DNA from: CAZSNT01 sp964607765
GTDB lineage: Bacteria > Verrucomicrobiota > Lentisphaeria > Oligosphaerales > JABHEG01
Direction of reading: 5' to 3'
Assembly (NCBI GenBank): GCA_964607765.1
Contig: CAZSNT010000006.1
Span: 59,287 to 123,286, forward strand
Length of the DNA: 64,000 nt
The notes beneath the pieces are model-generated. The model made no database searches, was not told where the DNA came from, and saw only the letters and a program-made list of their open reading frames with translations. The position numbers and the translations under genes were made by a program. Below, piece by piece: positions 28,501-35,871 of this stretch (positions are counted from its first letter, which is position 1; every line of letters begins with the position of its first letter).

Positions 28501-28925
28501 AGCTTCGCGTGGAGCGGGTAGCGGAGGAAGAGCTTGACCACCAGCTTGCGCGAGGCGAGCTGTGCCGCCAGGCGGCGCAGACCGTCCTCGTCCGCGTTGG
28601 TTGGGATGCCGACCATCAACTGCTCCCGGAAGTCCTCGGCGAGTCTGCGTCTGAGCGCTATGGCGGTGGCTTGGTCAATCTGCTCCTCGCCTCTCACAAG
28701 GCTCATGGTTGCACGCAACTGGTCCTGAGGCATCTGCTGCATTCCGACAAGCAGCCTGCAGCAGTGGCCCTCGCCCCCGGGCCAGTTCTCGACCAGGGAG
28801 TCGACCCGTCGCCACCCGCGCAGGTTGAAGTAGCCGACACAGAGATCTGCTCGCTCCGAGAGCCCGAGGGCCTGCGAAAGACCGGTCAGCAGGTGCTTCT
28901 CAATGTTGTCGAAAATCTGAGGCAT
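25554..28925 (-). CDS. PLD-SNF2 helicase of defence operon
   Basis: 1123 aa from the ATG at 28925; a longer reading to 29042 would overlap the HTH gene. Residues ~130-170 hold a phospholipase-D type HKD site (HAKLYLLFRQ ... YLGSSNLTLAGL). The SNF2/DEAD helicase has Walker A GDVVGLGKTL (~281), DESHNLRN (~350), LLSATPYNK and, in the second RecA domain, VLSEGQNLQDCAIIVNFDLP and IQRAGRVDRIGQQ (~820). Nearest known defence relatives are DISARM DrmD-type SNF2 proteins, but the fused PLD end and the neighbours differ. It probably translocates on and cleaves unmodified DNA. Confidence 0.88.
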   Translation of the reverse strand: MPQIFDNIEKHLLTGLSQALGLSERADLCVGYFNLRGWRRVDSLVENWPGGEGHCCRLLVGMQQMPQDQLRATMSLVRGEEQIDQATAIALRRRLAEDFREQLMVGIPTNADEDGLRRLAAQLASRKLVVKLFLRYPLHAKLYLLFRQDPLNPTTAYLGSSNLTLAGLARQGELNVDVLDHDACDKLAKWFEDRWNDRFCIDISQELIAIINSSWARPEPIPPYHIYVKMAYHLSREARAGLTEFRIPSDFGDMLFDFQKAAVKIAAHHLNKRGGVVIGDVVGLGKTLMATTLARIFEDDHGVETLIICPKNLVHMWEDYRQQYRLRAKVLSITRVQRELPDLRRFRLVLIDESHNLRNREGRRYHAIAEYIAANDSRVILLSATPYNKTYLDLSNQLRLFIDEHRDIGVRPEKLLRELGETEFIRRHQCPVRSLAAFEKSEHADDWRDLMRLYLVRRTRSFIQDNYARLDPERGLKYLEFADGTRSYFPTRVPKTVKFRISAKDPNDQYARLFADDVVAAVNALTLPRYGLGNYQVASPHRPPTSDEARVLADLSRAGTRLKGFCRTNLFKRLESSGHAFLLSVERHILRNFICLHAIENGLPIPIGTQDMGLLDTSANDQDSDLWGPAEDDGGDSSDQPDAAGNGAVSESDLRERAARLYDVYRGQFRRRFKWLKPELFSSDLADDLCRDAKALLDVLTRAGGWDADRDAKLDALLRLLAEQHPEEKVLIFSQFADTVNYLGQQLTARGICALAAVTGDSEDPTAVAYRFSPRSNEKKVQPGRELRVVLATDVLSEGQNLQDCAIIVNFDLPWAIIRLIQRAGRVDRIGQQSDTITCYSFLPADGVERIIRLRSRVRQRLQENAEVVGADETFFEDQDPAQVVRDLFTEKAGILDGDEDNEVDLASYAYQIWKNAIDANPDLEKTIAAMPNVVYSTRPHQPTADQPEGALLYLRTAEGNDALAWIDTDSNSVTESQFAILRAAECSPDTPALPRHESHHEMVAKGVELIVETEKSVGGQLGRPSGARFRTYERLKAHAEEVKGTLFDLPELRHAIEDIYRSPLLQSATDTLNRQLKSGISNQALAELVVSLRADARLCRVAEDVDSSEPQVICSLGLRNSD

Positions 28926-28945
28926 TGGCCTGTTTCCACTCGCTG

Positions 28946-29167
28946 TCAGTCGGCTCGGGGTCCATGGCTCCCCCGTTTGGCCGTCGATCCAGTCGGGTGC
29001 TGCTTCAACCACTCGTCGATGGCGTCCTTGTGGAAGCGCCACCGTTTGCCCACCTTCTGGCCTGGGAGCCTGCCCTCCCGAGCGAGAATGTAGAGCGTCG
29101 AACGCGAGATTTTCAGGTACTCCGCGAGTTCGTCGATACTCATGACCTCATCGGGTGCGCTCGGCAT
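28946..29167 (-). CDS. Excisionase-family HTH regulator of defence operon
   Basis: 73 aa; the ATG has GGGAGG eight bases upstream. A MerR/excisionase-like winged helix covers nearly the whole protein: MSIDELAEYLKISRSTLYIL, then REGRLPGQKVGKRWRFHKD. It is the first gene of the operon, 20 bases before the helicase and directly downstream of the operon promoter. I infer a transcriptional regulator rather than an excisionase, because the nearby integrase has its own. Confidence 0.8.
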   Translation of the reverse strand: MPSAPDEVMSIDELAEYLKISRSTLYILAREGRLPGQKVGKRWRFHKDAIDEWLKQHPTGSTAKRGSHGPRAD

Positions 29168-29212
29168 GGCAATCGCCTCCCGGTCTGGCTCTGGCAGGGG
29201 TGAGTGTGACAG

Positions 29213-29242
29213 TTACTATTGGATATTGTGGGATTCTGTCAA
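29213..29242 (-). promoter_or_regulatory. Promoter of the defence operon
   Basis: On the minus strand a consensus TTGACA (29237-29242) is followed after 18 bases by TAGTAA (29213-29218), or after 17 by ATAGTA. It lies 46 bases before the HTH start codon, the only long gap at this end of the operon. Confidence 0.6.
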
Positions 29243-29272
29243 GTCGCACTGTTGCTCTCCAATCACATCCTG

Positions 29273-29327
29273 TGCGCCACAGAGAGGGTTGCCACGGTTG
29301 GGGCAAGAGCGTTAACCGCTCGGCGCA
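29273..29327. repeat. Three-way-junction fold at integrase 3' end
   Basis: TGCGCC (29273-29278) pairs with GGCGCA (29322-29327) and encloses two adjacent hairpins, TTGCC/GGCAA (29289-29306) and GAGCG/CGCTC (29307-29321). The second hairpin and the closing arm abut without gaps. The integrase stop codon lies in the second loop. It might be an attachment core or a terminator; it does not fold as a tRNA. Confidence 0.4.
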
Positions 29328-30742
29328 GAGCCAGGTTCGGAACCAGGAGTATCACCGGCCCGCCAAGACGGCTGGATTCGAGAGTTGACCTGGTGGGAAA
29401 GGTCGGCAGCTGGCGATGATCCGCATGGGAAAGGACGGAAACGGCTCTGATCCCTGCTACCGTTCACTCTGTGGGAATCTACGACGCCGGGAGGAAGTCC
29501 GGAGCCATTCCCCCCTTCAGGACATGTCGCGTCACACTGTGACTCGGCGTGTCCTTTTTCTTGCCCCGCAACCGGTTGCGACTTCCCCCCGTCACACCCG
29601 GTTGCGCCAGCCTGTGCCACCCCGTGCCCTGCTGCGTCTGGATTTTGTGAGTCTATTTGTGAGTCTCTTGGCCGCAGGTCTGGCAGCGCAGCCACCGCTT
29701 CCGCAGTCGGGAGTTGAGTGGCGTCGGTGTAGACACTGGCCGTTAGATGCATACTGCTATGGCGCATCAACTTCATGGCGTGAAGCGCTGGCACTCCCGC
29801 CTTCCCCAGGTACGTGCACAACGTTGTCCGCAGTCCGTGGAAATCCGCTACTCGGCCCTGACCGTCCACCACTGGAATCCCCGCTCTGGCCAAGTCCTGC
29901 CTGAACTCGCGGTTGCGCCACACACGCGGGAACACAGCGTCTCCCGGTTCGCCCCCATGTCGCTGCATTGCCGTCAGCTCTGCAACAGCTGCTGGGTGAA
30001 GCGGCTGTTTGGCGCCCTTGCGGTTCTTCGTCGTGGAACTGCGAACCCGCAGGTGACAATCGGCTCCGTCAAGGACCACATCTCCCCACTGCAGCTTCCC
30101 CAGTTCGCTGCGTCGCAGTCCCGTATACACTGCCATCACGTACAGAGACCGACGAACTCCCGCCACCGCCAGCAATCGCCGCACTTCGTCCTCTGTCAGC
30201 GCCCGCCGCTTCCGGACCTCGCGGCCTCTCGTCTCGACATTTCCCACGATGCCGAGGGGATTCCCTACGATCCGCCCCCGCTCGCACATCCAGTTCATCA
30301 GCCGCTGTGCACCGGCGAGATAGTGGTTTAGCGTCCTTGCAGATCGCGCCGTCTGACCGGCTCGCCATGCCTCGAATGATTCCGCCGTCACGTCCCTGGG
30401 GTACTTCCAGTCACATTCGGCACACAGCCGCCGGACTGTGCCCCCCAACTCACGCACATACTTCGCGGTCTCCCCCCTCCCGTCGAGGTCTGACAGCAGC
30501 TCGGCGAGGTGCTCACTTAGCGGACGGGCCGCGGACTCCCGTTGAGCCTTTGGAGCAATGATGCCGGCCGCTTCCCGTTCGGCCTCCCGGACAATCTCGC
30601 GTAGCTTCTGCTGCGCGACCTGTTTGTCCGACGTCTTTAGGGCAACGGTCTTCTCCGCGGGCATGCCCTCAATCCGATACCGCCCACTGTAGAGCCGCGC
30701 CCTCTTCCCTTTCCGTATCGGTCTGTAGACAAAGCAGATCAT
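29312..30742 (-). CDS. Tyrosine integrase of HUH-Rep element
   Basis: 476 aa from the ATG at 30742 (GAGGG site); the 30862 reading would overlap the excisionase. A core-binding domain (~80-170) precedes the catalytic domain with Arg in YTGLRRSELGKL (~209), FHGLRTTLCTYLG (His-x-x-Arg, ~297), MRHSSMHLTASVYTD and the Tyr near 335. After QLPTAEAVAALPDL comes a long low-complexity tail containing DSQIDSQ. Decayed copies of this tail recur at 35.9 and 37.3 kb. It should integrate and excise the element carrying the downstream genes. Confidence 0.92.
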   Translation of the reverse strand: MICFVYRPIRKGKRARLYSGRYRIEGMPAEKTVALKTSDKQVAQQKLREIVREAEREAAGIIAPKAQRESAARPLSEHLAELLSDLDGRGETAKYVRELGGTVRRLCAECDWKYPRDVTAESFEAWRAGQTARSARTLNHYLAGAQRLMNWMCERGRIVGNPLGIVGNVETRGREVRKRRALTEDEVRRLLAVAGVRRSLYVMAVYTGLRRSELGKLQWGDVVLDGADCHLRVRSSTTKNRKGAKQPLHPAAVAELTAMQRHGGEPGDAVFPRVWRNREFRQDLARAGIPVVDGQGRVADFHGLRTTLCTYLGKAGVPALHAMKLMRHSSMHLTASVYTDATQLPTAEAVAALPDLRPRDSQIDSQNPDAAGHGVAQAGATGCDGGKSQPVAGQEKGHAESQCDATCPEGGNGSGLPPGVVDSHRVNGSRDQSRFRPFPCGSSPAADLSHQVNSRIQPSWRAGDTPGSEPGSAPSG

Positions 30743-30752
30743 CGTCTTTCCC

Positions 30753-30953
30753 TCACTCGCCACGCTGCTCGCGAAGTCTCTGGAAGTACCGACGCACGTC
30801 CGAGAGGAACAACACCGATCGGCTTCCCTGTTTGACTGGCCTGGGCAATTCCCCGGCCGCAATCACCCGGTACACCTGCCGTCGGGACAGCCCAAGCATC
30901 TCGGCCACTTCCGCCAACCCCAACAGTCTTTCCTGATCTCCTGGTTCCTTCAT
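30753..30953 (-). CDS. Excisionase / HTH protein
   Basis: 66 aa, ten bases before the integrase start. The whole protein is one MerR-type winged helix: LGLAEVAEMLGLSRRQVYRV, then GSRSVLFLSDVRRYFQRL. Its position directly before the integrase is that of an excisionase or directionality factor (AlpA/Xis type). Confidence 0.82.
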   Translation of the reverse strand: MKEPGDQERLLGLAEVAEMLGLSRRQVYRVIAAGELPRPVKQGSRSVLFLSDVRRYFQRLREQRGE

Positions 30954-30954
30954 C

Positions 30955-31614
30955 TCAACCTTTGCCTCCTTTCCGCTTCGTTGTGGGGCGTGCCGCCTCC
31001 GCCCGTTCTCTGGCTATTTGCTCCTTCAGTGGCCTATCAGCACGCGCTTTCGCCTCGGCCTCCGCCAGATCCTCTGGGCTCGGCCCGGAGCGCTCCCATT
31101 CCATCTCTTCTCGCACGTCCTCGGGGATGTAGTTCGGGTCAAGCATGAGGCGCTGCTCCTCGGACTCCTTATACCTGGCGAGTTCGGCCTCCGCCTTCGC
31201 CAGTCGCTCCTCAAGCGTCTCGATCTCGTCCCGCTGAGCGTCGGCGAGTCTCCCCAATCGCTCCTCACGCCACGCCTGACATTCTGAGTATGGTATGTAC
31301 GTGACATCACTCGCGCGCAGCCTCCGCTTCTTCCCGCTCTTCTGCGCCTCGTCCGGCTTGAGTCGGAGTACGAACGCCGTGATCCCTCCCGCCTGCATCC
31401 GCTTATGGATTGCGGGCCGAGACACATCCACATAGAGCGACACTTCCCCCGGTGTCATCATGGGGCCGACGTTGGCAATCAGAGCATCGTACCAGTCAAC
31501 GAAGTCCGATTCGTGCCCCCACTTCGCATACGTCCGCGTCGCATCTTCCCTTGATCCCAACGCCGCCTCCGCTTCAGCGGGAAACACTACAAACGGGAAA
31601 CCCTTGGTTTTCAT
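30955..31614 (-). CDS. Helix-turn-helix/coiled-coil protein of the element
   Basis: 219 aa from the ATG at 31614 (AAGGA eight bases upstream); the in-frame extension to 31806 runs through an inverted repeat and is rejected. Residues ~50-80 look like a DNA-binding helix pair (TPGEVSLYVDVSRPAIHKRM). A charged coiled coil follows (RDEIETLEERLAKAEAELAR). The C-terminus is Lys/Arg-rich. It ends one base before the excisionase gene, so the three are one operon. Likely a DNA-binding element protein; function unknown. Confidence 0.65.
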   Translation of the reverse strand: MKTKGFPFVVFPAEAEAALGSREDATRTYAKWGHESDFVDWYDALIANVGPMMTPGEVSLYVDVSRPAIHKRMQAGGITAFVLRLKPDEAQKSGKKRRLRASDVTYIPYSECQAWREERLGRLADAQRDEIETLEERLAKAEAELARYKESEEQRLMLDPNYIPEDVREEMEWERSGPSPEDLAEAEAKARADRPLKEQIARERAEAARPTTKRKGGKG

Positions 31615-31731
31615 TCTGGCATCCTTTTCACGCTTTCCGGTTCTCGTTTTATCAACCACAATAGACACGCACCGACACGCCATGTCAAGCCATGTCCACG
31701 AACAAAGTTCGCCGTATCGCCGCCCGATGCC

Positions 31732-31844
31732 GCGGAGTCGGTGTAGCCGTCCAGCGCAGAATCGGCATAACTCAGTCGCTCCGCTCCCTCGGCCCACAGG
31801 GGGCACTTATACGATTCTCCGCTGGACATCTACACCGACTCCGC
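31732..31844. repeat. Long imperfect inverted repeat, possible replication origin
   Basis: Arms of 31 bases at 31732-31762 and 31814-31844 pair with only three mismatches, around a 51-base loop. The shared arm starts GCGGAGTCGGTGTAG and ends AGAAT. In the same element a HUH-type Rep is encoded at 33.6-35.0 kb; Rep proteins of that class nick at cruciform origins, so this is a reasonable origin or Rep-binding site. No nick consensus was recognised. It could also be a recombination site. Confidence 0.5.
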
Positions 31845-32108
31845 AGATGCCGGTTGTTGTCGGAAAGGTCCAATGTCCCTTCCCGCCATTGCACAATTGC
31901 GCGCGGCGCCCTGCTAACCGCCTACCCCCGAGTCACATTGCCTGCCCTCCGGAAGAGGGGGGGGCGGCACGCCATCCCCATGTGTGGCTGACGCATAACA
32001 GCGCTAAGTACCGCCAATCACGTCACGGCTAGGCAGACTTGCCTTCCCGCAGCCACGAAGCTACTGTTAGGCCACCTGAGGGGAAAAGTGACACCCTCCG
32101 CCCAAAAT

Positions 32109-32120
32109 GTGTCATGACAC
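32109..32120. promoter_or_regulatory. Perfect palindrome upstream of cassette
   Basis: GTGTCATGACAC is a perfect 12-base palindrome, and GTGACACC lies 25 bases before it. It is about 60 bases upstream of the membrane-protein start, a natural operator position. Confidence 0.4.
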
Positions 32121-32178
32121 TCAATAACCGTCTCAGCAAGACAGGCTACAAGACAATTCGGAAGGCCGGGAGACGAAC

Positions 32179-32661
32179 ATGAGCAACCAACTGAACACGA
32201 ACGAGGGTGGACATGACATGGCGATGACCAAATCAAGTCCTCAGGAGGTCGACCGACTGTGGAGTCACAAGCAACATGAAGACACGATTTTCGAGACCAG
32301 GATGAACTTCTTCCTAGTCTTTGAATCTCTGCTCGTGGTATGTACTTCGGGCCTCATAACCGAGAAAGCAATTCCCCTGCTGTTCCCACGTCTCGTTAGT
32401 CTAGTCGGGATTATCATAACCCTGATTTGGACTCTTGTTCAAATCAAGCACAGGACCGGACTAGTCGATCTCAGGAATCTGTGCGAAAATGCCTTTCCTG
32501 GCTACCGGACATCGAGGCTGACCCGAGACAATAGGGTGCCGTGGGCACTACGCAAGCTTCGCTGGTCGAACCTCTGGGTAATGACCCACGTCATTCCCGC
32601 ACTCGTTCTGGCGATCTGGATTCTCGTATTGATCGCTACCTGGCATGTCGGTGTCAGATAG
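32179..32661 (+). CDS. Three-helix membrane protein of cargo cassette
   Basis: 160 aa; GGGAG precedes the ATG at a suitable distance. Three hydrophobic segments lie at residues ~43-60, ~67-87 and ~133-154. The loop between the second and third is ~45 residues with an Arg-rich end (RTSRLTRDNRVPWALRKLR). No signal cleavage site. I recognise no family. The downstream kinase-like gene overlaps its end by 17 bases, so they are expressed together. Small multi-helix membrane proteins paired with nucleotide enzymes occur as effectors in defence systems, which is the working guess. Confidence 0.65.
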   Translation: MSNQLNTNEGGHDMAMTKSSPQEVDRLWSHKQHEDTIFETRMNFFLVFESLLVVCTSGLITEKAIPLLFPRLVSLVGIIITLIWTLVQIKHRTGLVDLRNLCENAFPGYRTSRLTRDNRVPWALRKLRWSNLWVMTHVIPALVLAIWILVLIATWHVGVR

Positions 32662-33505
32662 CCCGGATGGAGACATACCTCCTTTGTTCTGTTCGGGCTC
32701 GGCGGGGGCCCGGCGTATTGGTGACGAGTTGAAGAACGATCTGATGTATTGCTGGGCGAAGATCGGCTCAGGTGGGCACAATGCCGCTGAGCAAGGGAGT
32801 ATCCTGAGCGCTCTGTTTGCCCATGCACGCGGCGAGATACAGCCGGGTAATGCAGTGGTCGTTGAGCACTCGCTGCGAAAGCTGATCGGCATCGCACTAG
32901 AGAGTCGGGGAGTCACGCTCGTCGGCATATCCGGCGGTGATGCACTTGGTAAGACAACGCTTGCAGCCGACTTGCGAAGAGGAATTGGAGCCCGGTCTCA
33001 GGGCTTGAGGGCCGATGTTCTCTCCGTCGATGCCTATATCATGGACCGAGATGAAAGGGGCCGCCGAGGGCTGAGAGGGAACGATCCAGAGTCTTTCCGC
33101 ATGACCGAATGCGAGCATGACCTACGTGAACTGAAGGAAGGCCGGAGTGTCCGCGTCGCGGACCACGATCACTCAACAGGCGGTCCTCGCACCCTTCAGG
33201 TCGCTGTAGGCCCATGTGACGTTGTCATCGTTGAGGGAAGTCATGCGTTCCATCCAGCCATCTTCGGCTTCCTGGACTACAAGATCTTTCTCCTGGCCAC
33301 GCCTGCTGTCGCGAAGGAGCTTCGCTTCGTTGTCGATGTAACTCAGCGCAACTACGAGCCCCATGAAGCACTTGACAATGTGCGAGAGGAGTACAGGGCT
33401 TACGTCGACCACGTACAGCCCTACGCCAGTCTAGCCGACATGACGATTAGTGTTCATAGGTTCTGGAGATATGAGGTCGATGCGCAGAGCGCCGCCCATT
33501 CGTGA
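32645..33505 (+). CDS. Uridine kinase-like P-loop protein of cargo cassette
   Basis: 286 aa. Walker A is GGDALGKTTLAADL (~residues 95-108) and a Walker-B-like segment CDVVIVEGSHAFHP lies near 192-205; between them LSVDAYIMDRDERG recalls the substrate-binding loop of uridine kinase/phosphoribulokinase-type enzymes. The N-terminal ~85 residues are unrecognised. It is coupled to the membrane protein and points against the Rep gene, so the pair is cargo. Substrate unknown; nucleoside or nucleotide phosphorylation is an inference from fold. Confidence 0.72.
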   Translation: MSVSDSPDGDIPPLFCSGSAGARRIGDELKNDLMYCWAKIGSGGHNAAEQGSILSALFAHARGEIQPGNAVVVEHSLRKLIGIALESRGVTLVGISGGDALGKTTLAADLRRGIGARSQGLRADVLSVDAYIMDRDERGRRGLRGNDPESFRMTECEHDLRELKEGRSVRVADHDHSTGGPRTLQVAVGPCDVVIVEGSHAFHPAIFGFLDYKIFLLATPAVAKELRFVVDVTQRNYEPHEALDNVREEYRAYVDHVQPYASLADMTISVHRFWRYEVDAQSAAHS

Positions 33506-33584
33506 CGTGGTGGCGCACTGCGGACCGGACTGAGAACAAGCTCTTGCAGCAGGACGCGCTAGCGCGCGCCGCTGAAGAGCAGCG

Positions 33585-34988
33585 TTACGCGGAAAAGGGC
33601 GATGATGGGACTTGGCTCTGACGCCGGGCGGAGCCGTTCTGTTTGTCCCTGCCCTCCGTTGTGTGTCTGTCGCCCGGGATTGCTCCTTCGGAAGCGTCCC
33701 ACCCTTGGAGGATCCGGCCTGCGCGTGCCGCAATGTGCTGGGCAACCCCTTCTTGCAGTGCCTGGCCCTCCCAGGTGTCCATGAACTGCTGCGCCCCTGC
33801 TGCGGTACGGAATCCCCACACGGTAAACGTCTCCTGCCTCTCGAAATCGAAGTCCTCGATGGTTGCCGCCCACGCCCACTCCTCGACCGCGATCTTGGGG
33901 GCCCTGCATCGCCCCACAAGAACGTGCCTGTCCTCCGCCGGTTCGTACTGCAGGAACACCATCTGGTAGCCGCAATCCGCAATCCGTTCGATCGGAGGGC
34001 GGGCATCGCGACGTTCCAGTGTCTCTGGCTCCTCCTCAGCGTCGCCGCGTTCTGTACTCGACTTCTCTGCGGCTACGAGACGGCCGATCGGCCGAGACGA
34101 ACCGGTGAACCGAATGCGCGGCCGCTTCAGCATCCAAGGCGGGTAGCCGCGTTTGGGCATCTTGACCAGGTACTTGGTCAGGTAGTTGATGGCGTGCTCC
34201 GGTGACTCGAAGCTGTCCTTGCGCACCGAAAGCCGGCACTGCTCGCCGACCTGCCATTTCCTGAGCAAGCGATGGGCACGGTTCAGATCGAGAAAGTGCG
34301 GAACGTAGATCCAGCCGGAGGTGTCTCTCGGCGTCGCGGCCGCCGTCGCCTTCAACTCACGATGGTACCACTTGCCCGGCAGATCACCGATATCGACCAG
34401 GACGTGCCAGTGCGGCCAGCCGTCGCCCGTTTCCTGCTGTGGTTCGAGCACCCACACCCAGCGTTTGATTCCGAACAGGCGGAACAGACGCGGGATGAAG
34501 CCGCCGCTGGTGATGTACTCGTACGCGGCCCCCGGTGATTCGTGCCAGTCACGCTTAACGGTGATCGTGTAGAGCCGCGGCTCTTTGAACAGCTCGGCTT
34601 TCGCCAGCAGACGTTGCCGAAAGTCGTACCCACGCCGACGCTTGCAGTCCTCACACATCCAGCTGTTGCACTTCACGGCAACCGCCCGGACGAAGGCCTC
34701 GCCTCGTGGCTCCTCTGTCTCTTCGTTTCGTTTCTGTTCCCGGTCTGTCCCTTCCTGACACACTTGCTTCAGGTTATTACGCTCTTGTTCAAGGATAGTC
34801 CAGAGCGCGGGACGCGCGTCCCCTTTCGCATCGTGTGTGTCCCCGACGATCGCCGAGGGGGTAGGCTCCCCGTCGGTGCGGGCGGCCTTTGCGGCCCCGC
34901 CACCGACCGGAGAGCCTGACCCCACGGTGCCACTCAGGTTGTCCCACGGTGGCGGTACCGTTGTGGATGGATGCCGCTTCAGGGCCAT
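33585..34988 (-). CDS. HUH-type rolling-circle Rep protein
   Basis: 467 aa from the ATG at 34988, seven bases after AGGAGG. Rep hallmarks are a Cys cluster CNSWMCEDCKRRRG (~residues 115-128), YTITVKRDWHESPG (motif 1 region), the HUH motif WPHWHVLVDIGDLPG (~195-208), and the tyrosine region INYLTKYLVKMPKRGYPPW (~275-293). This is the order seen in plasmid and phage Rep nickases. The N-terminal stretch TTVPPPWDNL recurs in a decayed copy at 36.3 kb. It probably initiates replication of the excised element or its transfer. Confidence 0.8.
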   Translation of the reverse strand: MALKRHPSTTVPPPWDNLSGTVGSGSPVGGGAAKAARTDGEPTPSAIVGDTHDAKGDARPALWTILEQERNNLKQVCQEGTDREQKRNEETEEPRGEAFVRAVAVKCNSWMCEDCKRRRGYDFRQRLLAKAELFKEPRLYTITVKRDWHESPGAAYEYITSGGFIPRLFRLFGIKRWVWVLEPQQETGDGWPHWHVLVDIGDLPGKWYHRELKATAAATPRDTSGWIYVPHFLDLNRAHRLLRKWQVGEQCRLSVRKDSFESPEHAINYLTKYLVKMPKRGYPPWMLKRPRIRFTGSSRPIGRLVAAEKSSTERGDAEEEPETLERRDARPPIERIADCGYQMVFLQYEPAEDRHVLVGRCRAPKIAVEEWAWAATIEDFDFERQETFTVWGFRTAAGAQQFMDTWEGQALQEGVAQHIAARAGRILQGWDASEGAIPGDRHTTEGRDKQNGSARRQSQVPSSPFSA

Positions 34989-35076
34989 CGACATGCCTCC
35001 TGTGTGCTTCGGCATTTGAGCCCGGCCACGCGTTGCGGTAGATTAGGAGTAGACTTTCGCAGCCTGGAAAGGGCCG

Positions 35077-35334
35077 ATGGCCATGAGTCAGCTTCTACTC
35101 GATATTCCCGCTGAGACATTCCTGGCGCTGGGCGGTTCTGACCGTGAGGCCGGCAATGAAGTGCGTTTGGCCGCCGCGGCAAAGCTGTACGAGCTTGGCA
35201 AGCTCTCGTCCGGTGCGGCCGCGAAGCTGGCCGGTGTGCCGCGGGTTGTCTTCCTGTCGCGCCTGGCCGACTACGGGGTGGATTCGTTCTCGCTGACTGA
35301 AGAGGATCTGAGGCAGGAGACAGCGCTTGCCTGA
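35077..35334 (+). CDS. UPF0175 family antitoxin
   Basis: 85 aa; start at 35077 or at the ATG two codons later, both behind GGAAAGG. LAAAAKLYELGKLSSGAAAK and LAGVPRVVFLSRLADYGVD are diagnostic of UPF0175, the ribbon-helix-like antitoxin partners of DUF3368 PIN proteins. The toxin gene overlaps its end by eight bases. It should neutralise that toxin and repress the operon. Confidence 0.85.
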   Translation: MAMSQLLLDIPAETFLALGGSDREAGNEVRLAAAAKLYELGKLSSGAAAKLAGVPRVVFLSRLADYGVDSFSLTEEDLRQETALA

Positions 35335-35827
35335 GGTCATCGTCAACACGTCCCCGCTGCAGTACCTTCACCAGCTTGGCTTGCTGGATCTGCTGCCGCG
35401 CTTGGTCGAGCGCGTGACTGTGCCTGTTCCCGTGGTCGAGGAGCTCGCTGAAGGGCGACGGCTTGGCTACGACGTTCCCGATCCCAAGCAATACGTCTGG
35501 ATGGACATCCGGCCGCTTCCCGCTCCCGCTGAGCTGCGGCTTGCCGTCGACCTGGGCATGGGGGAGGCGTCCGTCCTTGCCTTGGCGTTGGAGTCCGAGG
35601 ATCCGCTGGTCATCATCGACGACGCCATGGGGCGACGTCTTGCCGTGGGCTTGGGCATCCCATTGCGCGGCACTCTCGGTGTCCTGCTTGACGCCAAACG
35701 CTCGGGCCTCGTCCCCGCGGTTGCTCCCTTGATCAAGCGCCTGCAGGGACTCCGGTTCCATGTCAGTGCGGGTACGGTCGCGGCCATTCTGCGGCTGGCT
35801 GGAGAGGATGCCGACGCGGACGCCTGA
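35327..35827 (+). CDS. DUF3368 PIN-like toxin
   Basis: 166 aa from a TTG start that overlaps the antitoxin end. PIN-domain acidic positions are visible in VIVNTSPLQYLHQLG, DLGMGEASVLALALE and VIIDDAMGRRLA, followed by IPLRGTLGVLLDAKRSG, the DUF3368 signature. Family role: metal-dependent RNase held by the UPF0175 antitoxin. It sits just upstream of the Rep gene, divergent from it, as element-maintenance cargo. Confidence 0.85.
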   Translation: MPEVIVNTSPLQYLHQLGLLDLLPRLVERVTVPVPVVEELAEGRRLGYDVPDPKQYVWMDIRPLPAPAELRLAVDLGMGEASVLALALESEDPLVIIDDAMGRRLAVGLGIPLRGTLGVLLDAKRSGLVPAVAPLIKRLQGLRFHVSAGTVAAILRLAGEDADADA

Positions 35828-35871
35828 TCGCGCTCCGGTCCGACTCGCAGATACGCTGGCTTGAGGCGGAA

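Larger units (their letters stand above)
31615..32178. other. Divergent intergenic region with possible origin
   Basis: About 560 bases between divergent genes, with no coding signal. It holds the 31-base inverted repeat listed separately and a palindrome at 32109-32120. The rest shows nothing I can name. Confidence 0.5.

Noticed and set aside
14185..29167. Canonical DISARM, BREX or type I restriction system
   Set aside because: No drmA/drmB, pglZ/brxC or hsdS-like gene; shared domains (SNF2, PLD, methylase) are not enough for that name.
29273..29327. tRNA gene or tRNA fragment as attachment site
   Set aside because: GAGCGGTTAACGCTC recalls a D-arm, but there is no anticodon or T-arm of proper size and no 7-bp acceptor stem.
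31732..31844. Integron attC site
   Set aside because: Imperfect pairing is suggestive, but the conserved GTTRRRY/RYYYAAC ends are not at the arm termini and no IntI-type integrase is present.
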